Source: Alopecurus myosuroides
Lineage: Eukaryota; Streptophyta; Magnoliopsida; Poales; Poaceae
DNA length: 64,000 bases
Assembly (NCBI GenBank): GCA_028641055.1
Contig: CM054057.1
Span: 332,412,482-332,476,481, forward strand
Direction: 5' to 3'
Part shown: positions 43,797 through 53,857 of the stretch, one piece after another
Position numbering within the stretch: position 1 is the first letter of the stretch
Layout of the letters: each line of letters opens with the position of its first letter
Position numbers and translations under genes: made by a program
The notes under the pieces: generated by a model
Database searches by the model: none
Seen by the model: the letters and a program-made list of their open reading frames with translations, nothing else
Told to the model about the DNA's origin: nothing

Positions 43797-46324
43797 AGGC
43801 TATGTTGACCTCTTTGGGTTTTGTCGTTGTTTCTGGAGTTCCTTTTTTGTCAGAACGAGGAGTTTTCTTAGCAAGTATCAGTGTATCGATATTGCCCCCT
43901 CTTGCTCTGATGTCGTCTTCAGCTGCAGCGTGTTCGTTGGCGGTTGTTAGCATAGATCCGAGATCTTTGTGCTGTTTGGAACCAACCATGAACGGTACAA
44001 GTCCGGGTTTTAGGCCATTGACGAAAGCATGCATTGCTTGTACGTCAGTTACTCCAGAACAACTATTCTTCATTGCTGTCCATCTGGAGATGAAATCCAC
44101 GTATGGTTCATCCTCAAATTGGGTGCAACGGTTCAGCTGGTTGATGCTGTTCGTGCGTTTGTATGTTCCCCGGAAATGCTGAGTAAATACTCGAGCCATA
44201 TCATCCCAGCTGTCGACAGTTCTTGATGGTAATCCATTGATCCAATCTCTGGCTCCATCCAGTAACATTAGGGGAAGAAACTTGACAGCTTCCAGGTCTG
44301 TCCCATTGTTGATTTGGACGGCTGTATAATAGTCTGAGAGCTAGGTGTCCGGGTTTGTGCTACCAGTATATTTTTGGTAGGTTGGACCAACTTTGGCGAA
44401 GCCAGAATGCAGGGTTATCCTTCGGATCCTGTCAGTGAAACACTTAGGACCAAAGTATAGATCATCCTTTTCCGCTCTATCAATGTGTGCGGAATATCTT
44501 CCGGCTGAATGGACAGAAGGGGATCTACTCCTTTCTTTTCCATTGTTGCGCGGGCACGCTTTTCCGGGATTGTACCTATCTCTTCCATGATCACGTCCTT
44601 TTGGATTAGGCGGAGTCCTGCTCCTGTGCCTTTCTTTATCCTTAGGGGGTGTCCGGGATCTCTCACGCCTGTGAGGTGTATCGTATCTTCCGGCTTTCTC
44701 AGCTGGGTTTCTTGGAGGTGGCATTATTTTGCCGTCATTCCGGTATTTTTCTTGCCGATCGTGGGGTTTAAGTCCACCTTTCGGGGGATGGGATCCGGTT
44801 CGGGACGCTTCATCCCTATTGTCGCGGTTTTTCTTGTCTTTTCTCGGATCCTCTTTTGTATCCTTTGAATTGTCTGAATCTCCAGGTTCCTCTGGTCCAG
44901 GTGCTCCAGCGGCGCAAGTAGCTGTTTTGCATAGGGCGGAGTTATCCTGCAGTCTTCCTGATCGCTCTTGGGCCCGCTGTTGTTGTTGCAATGCTTTTCC
45001 TAGGAAAGCATACACCCCTTGAAGTTTTTCACCGTTGGAGTACAGATCATTGTTCAGGATGGCGAACGCTGCTTCCGCGTTTTCTGCTGCGGTTTTATAA
45101 ATTGGTTCGCCTCTGGCATCTTTGCCATTTACCTGCTTTTGCCAAGATGGGTTGTGAAATCTTTCTTTTGGCGGCAGTACTTCCGGTCTTACGATTCCGG
45201 GTAACCTTGTAGGTTTAATGCCAGATCTATTCTTTCTCTCGTACTCCTCTATTTCTTCCTTCATGAGCTTAATGTCATCCTGGGTTTTTTGGAGGTGTTG
45301 CCGAGATCTGAGTAGATGTTGCTGTTGCCTTTGGAAAGCTTGCCTCCTGGCTTCCAGCATCTCAGGGGGTTCATTTGCTCCCACTGGCGTTTGCAACAGC
45401 TCTTGCTCTTCCTGTTCCGTCATTGGCGGAACAAGGATTTCTTTGATTTTCTTCTCCGCAGTTTTTGTTCCACTAGCATCTCCTACTTCCAGGTTTTCAT
45501 CAGCTTGATCAGCTGATTTTTTCTTCCGGATTTTGTATTGGAGTTTCTTAGCAGCACGATGCTTTTTCTTGGAAGAGGGAGGTTTTTTGACATGCTCATC
45601 CTCTGTCAATTCCTTGACATTGGGAAATACCGGAGAAGTTTCTCCGTCTTCTCTCTCTTCCTCTGGCGGAGGGGTTTTAGGGTTTTCCTGGCTGCCGGCA
45701 TTCGTGGTATCAGCTGGTTTCGCCATTAGCACTTCATGGAATCCCTCTTGAAAAGATTTAACTTTCCTTTCGAAGGCGTCCGCGTCTTTGTCTTCGGAAT
45801 CAAAATCCTCTGATCCGGTTTCCGACTCTAATCTCGCCTCAATGGCGGCTAGCACGGATTCTGCTTCCGAGTTCATCGTCTCGTTGACGGATGTCGGATC
45901 TTCCGCTTGTACGGCGGGTGTCAGATCTTCCGTCTCTGTGACGGGTGTGTTTTTGTCTGCCTCTTGCACGGGATTTACATCATCCGTGTTTTCGGCGACT
46001 TCGGACTGCACCATGCCGATAAAGTGTGTGTCACTTTTTTGTCGGCGATCTGAGCAGAATCCGGCATCATAGTCATCCTCGACTGGGTATAGGGCGGGTG
46101 GGATAAATTTGCTTTCACCGCAAAACCCCCTTGCTTCTGCAGTTAGTCCGATAAAGATGTTAGCAGATCCTATCGGTAACACGCGGGCACTTACCAGGTG
46201 GTTTTGCGCCGGTATGTAGGATCCGTTGTCGAGGAAGCGTCCGACATCATCGTTGAATTCCAAGCTTCCGACAGTGATTGATCTTCCGATTCCGCCAAGT
46301 ATCCCAGATCGGAACTTCACGCCT
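43774..46324 (-). pseudogene. G gag polyprotein with one in-frame stop
   Basis: Coding sequence follows the primer site (about 46336-46353). An N-terminal acidic and charged region precedes coiled-coil-like text (QAFQRQQQHLLRSRQHLQKT) and an Arg/Ser/Pro-rich stretch (RRERSRTPPKDKERHRSRTP). A TAG at 44341 sits where a Trp codon would fit. In the same frame follows the Retrotrans_gag domain (LDGARDWINGLPSRTVDSWD, then FTQHFRGTYKRTNSINQLNR) to a stop at 43774. A single stop and the later frameshifts leave gag non-functional as it stands. The upstream extension of the frame into the LTR is not counted. Confidence 0.72.
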
Positions 46325-46354
46325 GACGTCGTTTGCCCCACGGTGGGCGCCAAC

Positions 46355-46904
46355 TGTCGAGACATCGTAGTAGTTTTCATAGACGGGGGTGCCATGAGAC
46401 TACGGTAGAGACGTGGGGTAACGAGATCGCGTGGTAGACAGTAAACACAGGATTTACCCAGGTTCGGTACGTCGCGACAGTACGACGTGCCTACTCCTGC
46501 ACTTCTCACTAATCAGGACTAAAGCCTGGAAACAGGATTACAATGTGAGGTTTTTGGATCTAGCTACTCGCAGAGGATCAACTTCTCGGCGAGTTGGCCT
46601 ATAGCTTCTCTGTTATTCGTTGGTTTGTTTATCTCCCGTCCGGCTTTATATAATAGCCGGATTAGGGCTTACAGAACAGGAAACCTAGAAGACTACGGTA
46701 ACTATAACTTGGAAAGTAAGGAATCCGTCTTCTCCTCCAAGCGAGATCACACGGGCCGTGATCCGGGTTCTTCTAGAATCCGGCTTCTGTGCGTCAGGTT
46801 ACTGGGCCGCCCAATGGACCACAGCCCACTACCACTTGGGCCACCCTGGTAACCAGGCACTTTCACTACCATCTTATATACCCCTATACGGTACATATCC
46901 GACA
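46355..46904 (-). repeat. 5' LTR of G
   Basis: 550 bp, the same length as 37061-37610, next to the primer site on the minus strand. Confidence 0.92.
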
Positions 46905-46909
46905 AAATT

Positions 46910-47560
46910 GCATAACTAATTCATTATAAATCCAAATTTAATAATTTAAATATGTTTTCCACACCAAATTAAATTCTCTACCTAAATATAAACTTTGTTT
47001 ACTGTTTTGAATATTTTAAATTGATGAAATATTTGAATCCTTGTTTAATTCATTTAATTTTGCAAAATTCATAACTTGGGCATAAAAATTCCAAATTCAA
47101 CAAATAAAATATGTTTTCTATACCAAATTAAATTCTCCACATGTTTAAACCATTTGCATACTGTTTTGAACCTTTCAAATGGTTTCAAAATTTCAAATTC
47201 ACACAACTCTCTCAAATTTGGTCAAATTCATGACTAATTCAAATTTAATTCAAATGGCACATATAAAATATGTTTTCCATTCAATTTTTCATGTAGTTTG
47301 CAAATATCAACTTTGTGTTCTGTTTTAAGTAAATTAAATTGCTGAAAACAACTGTTTCTTAATTAATGCATTTAAAATTGTCCAATTAATAACTAATTCA
47401 TTTTAATTCCTTTTTCAACAAATGAAATATGTTTTCCATCTAAAATTTTGTGTTCTTTCCAAATATGAATTTGGTTATCTATTTTGAACATTTAAAATTG
47501 GTGAAAACAACAAATGCTTGTGTAACTCATTTAAGAAGCCAAATTTCATAACTTAATAAA
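46910..47560 (+). repeat. Four ~160-bp tandem units inside LTR F
   Basis: The word ATGTTTTC recurs at about 46952, 47112, 47271 and 47430, each with CATAACTAATTC-like and ACTGTTTTGAA-like neighbours. Units are diverged. Spacing of 159-160 bp is read directly from positions. Confidence 0.65.
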
Positions 47561-47877
47561 TAAAATTCCAAACTTGGTAAACAACATATCAAATTAAAGC
47601 TAATGTTGTTTTCTTATTGTTTTCTTCATCCATGCATCATACTAATCAACTTTCACATGATGGTTGTTGGTAGATCAGTTAATTCAACTTAAATTCTTGG
47701 GCCTTTCTATATGCAACCCAAAATTGCATATGGGCCCCTTTAATTATGTTACCATGTCAACTAGTTTATCTTTGATGCATCAATTAACTTTTCATGCATC
47801 ATACCATGTTTGTGCATTATGCCATGTTATTGATTGTTTGTCTCTCTGTGTTGTTTGTTTGCTTCTTCTCGAATAGA

Positions 47878-47957
47878 CGACGACGTTGAGACAGACGAGG
47901 TTTACGACACTACTTTAGAGGAGTTAGCTCAGTACCAGACTACTGAGTTTGCAGGCA
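47878..47957 (+). other. Small exon-like block in LTR F
   Basis: CGAATAG before, then codons for DDVETDEVYDTTLEELAQYQ and TTEFAG, then GCAAGT. A second acidic frame, EDPHGGYYMEYDEAADE, ends at 49230. I recall similar blocks in long grass Gypsy LTRs. A cryptic spliced LTR transcript is possible but not shown. Confidence 0.3.
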
Positions 47958-49705
47958 AGTATTCACTCACATGAACCATTGTGTCCTTTCCACACTGGAT
48001 ATCGATACTTTCCGTTGTCTATTCTGCTAGCCTTAAGATTCGTTGCTTGTGTTCCGATCCTACCACATGTTATCTTGTAACCCTGATATAGCCTATCCTC
48101 CACACCTATAACCCCGTTGCTTGTTGCATGTGTCTTACTAGCATGCTTAGGGTTGTTTATGCTCGAGTCTGATGTCCGTTATTTCTTTTACCATATTTAT
48201 TATGTTCTGGGGGCTCGATGTTAAACAACAACCTGTTAATGTTTGAGGTAATGCTAATTGATGATAAGGCACCGGCAGGAGGCCGGTATGGTTTTGAGGC
48301 CTGCTAGTGTCGAACTCAGGAAAAGTTCTTGTCCTCTGGATCCATGTTGAGCGCGCTAACCGCATGTGGGAAGCGTGTATGGGCGCCCCCCGCAACTCTG
48401 ATTCGATTCGCATCTCGTCCAAATCGCCACACTTAGTTTGGGCTTTCCATTTGATGCACGCATATGCAGGTACGAACCCTCGGCGCCAGGGTGGAACTTT
48501 TGTAGTCGGCATTTAGGGCGGCGTGGTCTTCCAGTGCTATGAGGGTCCCCCCTTTTCTTCGTGGGGGCTCGATTAGCCGCGCACGCACATCACGTGGTTC
48601 TTTGGGCTTGATGCGAAGAAGAGTTGGGTTGTGTTGAGTGTTTCGCTTGGTGGGTTTGATCCCCGTCTGGCGGGATATTCTTACGTGTACGGCCAAATTG
48701 GTGCACCCCTGCAGGGTTAAATCTTCTCGAGAAGCCGTGTTGTCCGCGGTTATGGATGACTTGGTGATAGGGCTGGCTAACAAGGATTAGACAACTTACA
48801 CCTAATCAATAATAAGTTGACTAGTAATAGTTTTATTGACACAATAACTTGAACCTTCATTAATCCAACTATGTGGGTTATCCTCGGATTGCTTCTTTGG
48901 ATAAGGGGCGAGATCCAGGATGGGTTTGTTTGAGGTTAGTGGTAGTTGGGTCCGATACGCTATCTTATCCCCTTCTTTTAGCCGGATGTTGTAGGGTGTC
49001 TATGTAGTTGGTTAGAGCAGCCCGCTGCCGCATCTTTGTATCACCTATCTTCCGTTGAACCCAAAGCATCTGTACTTGGTGTTGCCGGGTACACTTTGGT
49101 ATCTTGTGCGTCTTGCTTGCCAGTACTCGTCTGTACTGACCCCTCTGGGGCTGCGTGTTCTGCAGACTACGTCTCCGAGGATCCCCATGGTGGCTACTAC
49201 ATGGAGTATGACGAGGCTGCTGACGAGTAGATAGCGGACCCGGGCAGGATCCGAGACATCGTGGATGGGCTCCGTCTTTTCGTTTTCAGCCTCTTAGGCC
49301 TATTTGGATCTTGTCTGTACTCAGACACTTTGGATGCTTCCGCTGTGATGTAATGATGACTTGTTGGGACATGTGTCCTCTGCATGATTGTATTTGCTAT
49401 CTCTGCTCTAGTGAGAGCTATTTGCCACTTATTTCTATTTCTTTGTGTCCTAGAGATTTGTTGTGATATCACTTGTTCAAATGCCGTTGACGTACCATGT
49501 GTGTATGTTATGAAGTACGTCAATGGAAGTAGTCGGATTTCTATGGGATGGTTTACGCAGACGATGAATAGTAGGGGATGGTTGTCACACGTTTACGTGT
49601 TGGCCTACTCATATTGAGATGCGGGTGCCGGTATGCCCCGTAAGCCATTTATCTACTGTTTAGCGGACTGTGAGTATCCTCTAGAAGTCCGGGTGCGACA
49701 ACTAG

Positions 49706-50008
49706 GGGTTTCACATAGCATAAGCCGAAGAGGCTTCGTATTCTCACTCGTGATGATGCTCCTAGTGGCTCTCGTGCTCTTTTTTCTTGTGATGATGAGT
49801 TGAATCATGTTCCTCAGTCTAGGAGGAAGAATGCTACTCCTTCTGCAAATGTTAACTATCCCTCTCCGCCAACCAAGGCTAAAGTTAAACAACTCAACTG
49901 GTTTCATAGGAAAATGCTCTGTATGCAGACTTCTATTGACAAGGACAACTATGATATCTATTTCTGAACAAGAGAATACTCTACAATAAAGATTTGCTTC
50001 TAAAAGAG
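49706..50008 (+). pseudogene. ORF X, part 3
   Basis: Resumes after F: HKPKRLRILTRDDAPSGSRA, then DDELNHVPQSRRKNATPSAN and YPSPPTKAKVKQLNWFHRKM, LCMQTSIDKDNYDIYF, then a stop. The Harbinger-like element at 50012 interrupts it. Confidence 0.55.
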
Positions 50009-50011
50009 TTA

Positions 50012-51034
50012 GAGCATCTCTAGGAGTATCCATAAAACTCGGACCTGTAAAACTCGTAAAAGTCAAACCGAAAAAAGAAATTAGGGGTTGGAGACCGTGT
50101 ATACATAGCAGCCACTGAAAAAGGGAACCGGATACTCCTTTTTTCCACGTCTTCTTCCTCCTCCAAACGAAGGTCCCCCACACGCGCTATGGACGAAGAT
50201 GAAGCCAGAATAGCGCGAGAATGAGAGTGGTGGAGTATCCCTCCCGCACACGTGACCCAAGACACACCACCGGCGCCACTAGCAGCCTCCGCGACAGCTG
50301 CAAGGGAACAAAAATACACGCCTCAGCCGCCACCAGGCCACCTCCTCGGCTCCTCCCCCTCGGGGTCTCCTCCTCCAGGCGCACGACAGAAAAGGATGCC
50401 ACCTCCTCGTCTCCTCCTCCTCGTGGTCTCCTCCTCCACCCACACCCAAAAAAGTTCTCCTGAAGCAGGGGAAACCCCACGCACGCACCTGGTGACTGCC
50501 GGACCGGATCGGAAATGTGGGAGTCGGTGGCACTCACGCTGGCCGGCACTGCCGGCAATAGCATCGGAAAGGTTCTCCAGAAAAAGGGAACCCTCATCCT
50601 CCCTCCCCTCTCCTTCAAGATCAAGGTGTGCGCCATCTTCCCATTCTCCCCTTATCAATCCGCTCCCCGATCGCACACTATGGACAAAGACAAGGCCCCC
50701 CAGTTAGGCGGCCACTCCCGACACAGACTTCCGCGGTGGCCAAGAGCGGTGCCCGGGGACACGTGGTGTCTGGGATGGGGAACATACGGTAGGATTTCCA
50801 TCTCACGAGCATTTACCGGTTTACAGTCCCTCCTCAGTGCTCCTTGGTTTTCCCTCCAAAATAGGAAATAAAAGGGTTGTGGGGGGGGGGGGTGGATTCT
50901 CGGTGCGCTCTAAACTGTTTACGGGGTTGACCAGTTATACGGGTGATCCTAGGGGCGTTTTTTGGCAACAGAAACTTTAAAAGCTCAATTTTTTAGGGGT
51001 TTGACCAGTTTTATGGAAGCTGCTAGAGATGCTC
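50012..51034 (+). mobile_element. PIF/Harbinger-like element with a captured gene fragment
   Basis: 1,023 bp. Terminal inverted repeats start GAGCATCTCTAG at both ends and continue similarly for about 30 bp (CCATAAAACT on both sides). The target duplication is TTA at 50009-50011 and 51035-51037. No transposase. The GC-rich interior holds a NIPA-type exon, so this is a Pack-type (gene-capturing) non-autonomous element. Confidence 0.75.
50515..50625 (+). pseudogene. Captured first exon of a NIPA-type Mg2+ transporter gene
   Basis: 37 codons starting MWESVALTLAGTAGNSIGKV and continuing LQKKGTLILPPLSFKIK. The sequence stops at AAG followed by GTGTGCG, a proper splice donor, after which it is no longer coding. 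I recognise the start as that of plant NIPA9-like (DUF803) membrane magnesium transporters, whose first membrane helix begins here. GC-rich 5'-UTR-like sequence lies upstream, so the captured piece is 5' UTR, exon 1 and the beginning of intron 1. Only one of about nine helices is present, so it cannot make a transporter. Naming is from memory. Confidence 0.65.
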
Positions 51035-51037
51035 TTA

Positions 51038-51286
51038 TAAGTGGTGCAGGGCAAGAGGCAACTCTCAAATGCTGATGTTGAGAGCTCATGTGAGAGTCAG
51101 AAGTCTGACAAGACCATCTCCTACAACAAGTGGAACTATGATGCAGTCAACTGGGCAGCTTTTAATGAGATTTCCTCTCATCCTTTCACCTCAAATGTGG
51201 GCAAAGGGAAGCAAGTTGATGAACAGGACTCCGAGTATGACGGAGAAGGAGATGAGGAGAGCGAGGATGATAATGCCTCCCATTGA
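51038..51286 (+). pseudogene. ORF X, part 4 (C-terminal end)
   Basis: VQGKRQLSNADVESSCESQK, then ISYNKWNYDAVNWAAFNEIS and a strongly acidic end (QDSEYDGEGDEESEDDNASH) with the stop at 51284-51286. It is the natural C-terminus of the broken ORF. Confidence 0.55.
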
Positions 51287-51804
51287 TCTATGGGATACGC
51301 AACATCGCTCTTCTTTTGTTTCTGGTGTCTCGATGCCAAAGGGGAGAAGTTTCTCTAGTAGGTTGCAGGATTTGCAAGGGTCGGGCACAAGCATATGCTT
51401 TTATCATTTCTTGAGAGCTTGTGTGCATTTAAATTTGTGTTGAACTATTTTATTTGTGCTGTGATTTGTGTTGAACCTTGATTCTTATGTGTGTGTGAGA
51501 TATATGGATTTATCATCTATGGTTGAGATCTTATTTAGCATGCATTGGTATTATTGGTATATTATAATTCTGTGTGCAAAAGGTATGATCTCCACCATCT
51601 CCTATGTTATGTCTCACTTATCAATTGTTTATCATGTTATTGTTTCTTTGAAGTTTGGCTTAGAACCTAGATGTTGTGCTTCCTCAAAACTTTAGTGCAC
51701 ACATTTAGGGGGAGCTTCTCTTTTTCTATTGAACATCATAGTTGGGTGAATGCTTTATTTTTGCAAATCCTAGTGTTGTCATCTAATACCAAAAAGGGGG
51801 AGAT
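51287..51804 (+). other. 3' non-coding region and purine tract of A
   Basis: About 500 bp of T-rich sequence without a gene. The purine tract AAAAAGGGGGAGA (51791-51803) lies one base before the LTR and primes plus-strand synthesis. Confidence 0.75.
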
Positions 51805-53008
51805 TGAAAGAACATTTTATTTACCCCTAGTTTGGTTTTGTGTGATAGACAACAACACTGATAATTATCTAATTATGTGCCAAGTGATACATGTGCATTA
51901 GGTAATTATTCCTTGAAAGTGTTGCACTCAAAATGCAAAGAAGAGCAAGATCTTGCCTGTCTGTGAAAAGTATGCCATAGACCCCAGGGTTCTTGGCTGG
52001 AGACTCCGGTGTAAAACTCCGGAGTATCTGGGATCTGGGCAACCAGAAACTCCAGTCTCGTTATTTGCTATTTTGGTGAAACTCATAGATGCCCCCTCTG
52101 GAGTGTGGCTGGAGTATCCCTGGAGACTCCGGTCTATTTGTTCTACGACTTTATCAAACTCACAGATGGCCTCTCCGGAGTTAGGCCGGAGTCAGCCTAG
52201 AAACTTTGGAAGTTTTCGGCCCAGGCCGGAGACTCCAGTGTTAATTGCTCTACAACGGCTAGATTTGGGAGGTGGGGTGGGGGGGGGGTATAAATACCCC
52301 ACTCCATCTTCAACCCAAGGAAGCTCCTAGATCGTCTAGACAAGAAATTCCACCATTGTTGATCTCACCAAAAGAAAGATATCTCCCAATCCCTCCACCC
52401 AAACTTGTTGATCTTTGAAGTATTGAAGGAGAAGGCCCCGATCTATATCTTCATCGAGCTATTCTGCATTTCCCCCTCATTCACTTGAGGGATTTGAGCC
52501 TAGGGTTTCCTTATGGAAAACCTAGGCATCTTGTTACTCACTTGTGTTTCTTGTAACAGATTCATGGTGACTTTGGAAGCCCCCAATTCAGCTGTGGGTG
52601 TACCCTAAGATCATTGTAAAGGCATCTGATTCCGCCTTGAAGCATTCCAATAGTGGAAGGTGAACTAGGCCTTTGTGGCGAAATTCATCGGCGAATAGTG
52701 TGAGACCTTCGTGGCGTTGAGTAGGCCTTTGTGGAAAAATCTCACACCCCTCCAACGTAACGTACTCTCCTAAAAAGGACAAACTCGCGAATCCATCATT
52801 GTCTCTGTGTGCTTCCACTTTGTTCATTCTATTCGGTAGCTTTACTTTGTGCTTATTTCTTGCTTAGTGTAATCCTTGTCATATAGGTAAATTCAGCTAA
52901 GTTGCATATATAGATAATTTACCTTTGTGTTAAGTCTAAATCGAAAAATATTAAAATTTGGAAGTAACACATATTCACCATCTTCTATGTGCCCATACAA
53001 TCCTTTCA
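51805..53008 (+). repeat. 3' LTR of element A
   Basis: 1,204 bp. TATA box at 52289-52296 follows a run of G. It ends CCTTTCA and is followed by ACGCT. Confidence 0.9.
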
Positions 53009-53013
53009 ACGCT

Positions 53014-53211
53014 TAGACGGGCGCTAGGGATTAAATCCCATTAGTTATGCACAATTCATGGTAGTTTTTTAGCGACGACGGATGATTAAGAGTCTGCGCT
53101 TAATTGTCAAAAAAAGGTCAAAAAATACGATGGCCAAGATGCCCACGCTTATCTGAAGCCAGCAACCGAGTACTCAAGCACCCTAGAAAGAGGCTACCAT
53201 TGTACATGGCC
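53014..53211 (+). mobile_element. Tourist-like MITE, right fragment
   Basis: 198 bp running from the A insertion point to ACCATTGTACATGGCC, followed by TAA (53212-53214). Joined to 3207-3229 it makes a ~221-bp MITE. Confidence 0.65.
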
Positions 53212-53479
53212 TAAACAACAGATAGAAACAATAGTCACGAATGTGTGTGGGGACTCAAGTGCATAGCCCATAGGAGAAGGAGAAGAAGAAATCCAAGTGC
53301 CATATGTGCTTTATTTAGTTAGCAACTTAATTGTACTATAAACGTACAAGAGAACGACCGCCAGCCACCATGGCCAACAGGGGCGAGTTGGGAGAGGCTG
53401 GAGGGGAGGTGCCGAAAGGGAGGATTAGGGTAGTACGCCCAAGCTTTGAACTAGGGTCCTACCAGACTGATTTTGTAAA
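53212..53479. other. Unassigned 270-bp stretch
   Basis: Between the MITE and LINE I. No domain or repeat recognised. Confidence 0.3.
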
Positions 53480-53636
53480 ATATATTTTTGGAGGGAATTT
53501 AGCACTTTATTAATCAAACATAATCAATATAAAGTTTGTCACGGCTGCAATCCGGAGCAACACCACAAAAGAAAACACTACCCATTGGTTCAGCTCTACA
53601 AGAAATAACGTGTGCTGAATTATTACGGATACGCTT

Positions 53637-53857
53637 TGAAGGAAACCGTAGGGTTTGGTGTAAAGCGTGATACCCTGTTGAGGGCCGCTGTTCCGTGTTA
53701 AATAGGGTCGGTTAACCAACACCGAAAGGATTACAACAAACAGAGATCTAAACCTTATAGACACGGTTCAGATATTCCTTGACTCGCAAGGTTTAGCAAA
53801 GGATAGACACGCACAACCGCGTGCCATTCAAACTAGATTATATCTCTATCTCTAACA
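53637..53857 (-). repeat. 3' LTR of H
   Basis: 221 bp, TGTTAGAGATAGAGA...CCTTCA on the minus strand. Confidence 0.92.

Larger units (their letters stand above)
37061..46904 (-). mobile_element. Element G: Tat-like Gypsy retrotransposon with antisense gene, pol-deleted
   Basis: 9.8 kb. 550-bp LTRs (46355-46904 and 37061-37610) differ at about five positions by eye, all transitions. The duplication is AAATT (37056-37060, 46905-46909). On the minus strand: LTR, primer site (TGGCGCCCACCGTGGGGC), gag, protease, reverse transcriptase, then a break. The opposite strand then carries a multi-exon gene up to the 3' LTR. RNase H and integrase are missing. Confidence 0.9.
35647..49700 (+). mobile_element. 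Element F: 4.2-kb solo LTR, split by G
   Basis: Begins TGTAACATCCCAAGC and ends GGGTGCGACA. The target duplication is ACTAG at 35642-35646 and 49701-49705. Removing G leaves about 4,205 bp with no primer site, coding region or second LTR, so it is a solo LTR left by LTR-LTR recombination. Orientation (+) is from the TGTAAC start. Internal landmarks are a GC-rich block (36160-36760) and four ~160-bp AT-rich tandem units (about 46910-47560). Confidence 0.8.
3230..53008 (+). mobile_element. Element A: Copia retrotransposon, expanded to 49.8 kb by nested insertions
   Basis: Both LTRs begin TGAAAGAACATTTTATTTACC and end CCTTTCA. The element is flanked by the perfect 5-bp duplication ACGCT at 3225-3229 and 53009-53013. 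It has an initiator-Met primer site, UBN2-type gag, Copia protease/pre-integrase remnants and a purine tract, so it is Ty1/Copia. The ~1.1-kb LTRs and gag type suggest the SIRE/Maximus lineage (inference). Most of pol is gone. The interior is split by B (with C1), E, D, C2, F (with G) and a Harbinger-like element. Confidence 0.85.

Noticed and set aside
46325..46509. Upstream extension of the G gag frame into the LTR
   Set aside because: The primer site lies inside this stretch and the frame merely happens to stay open through the LTR. Gag should start after the primer site.
49005..49040. tRNA A-box-like TAGTTGGTTAGAGCA in LTR F
   Set aside because: No matching T arm or acceptor stem within 90 bp.
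50187..50707. Large overlapping frames on both strands in the Harbinger-like element
   Set aside because: Compositional frames in captured 5'-UTR-like GC-rich DNA. Only the NIPA exon is recognisable.
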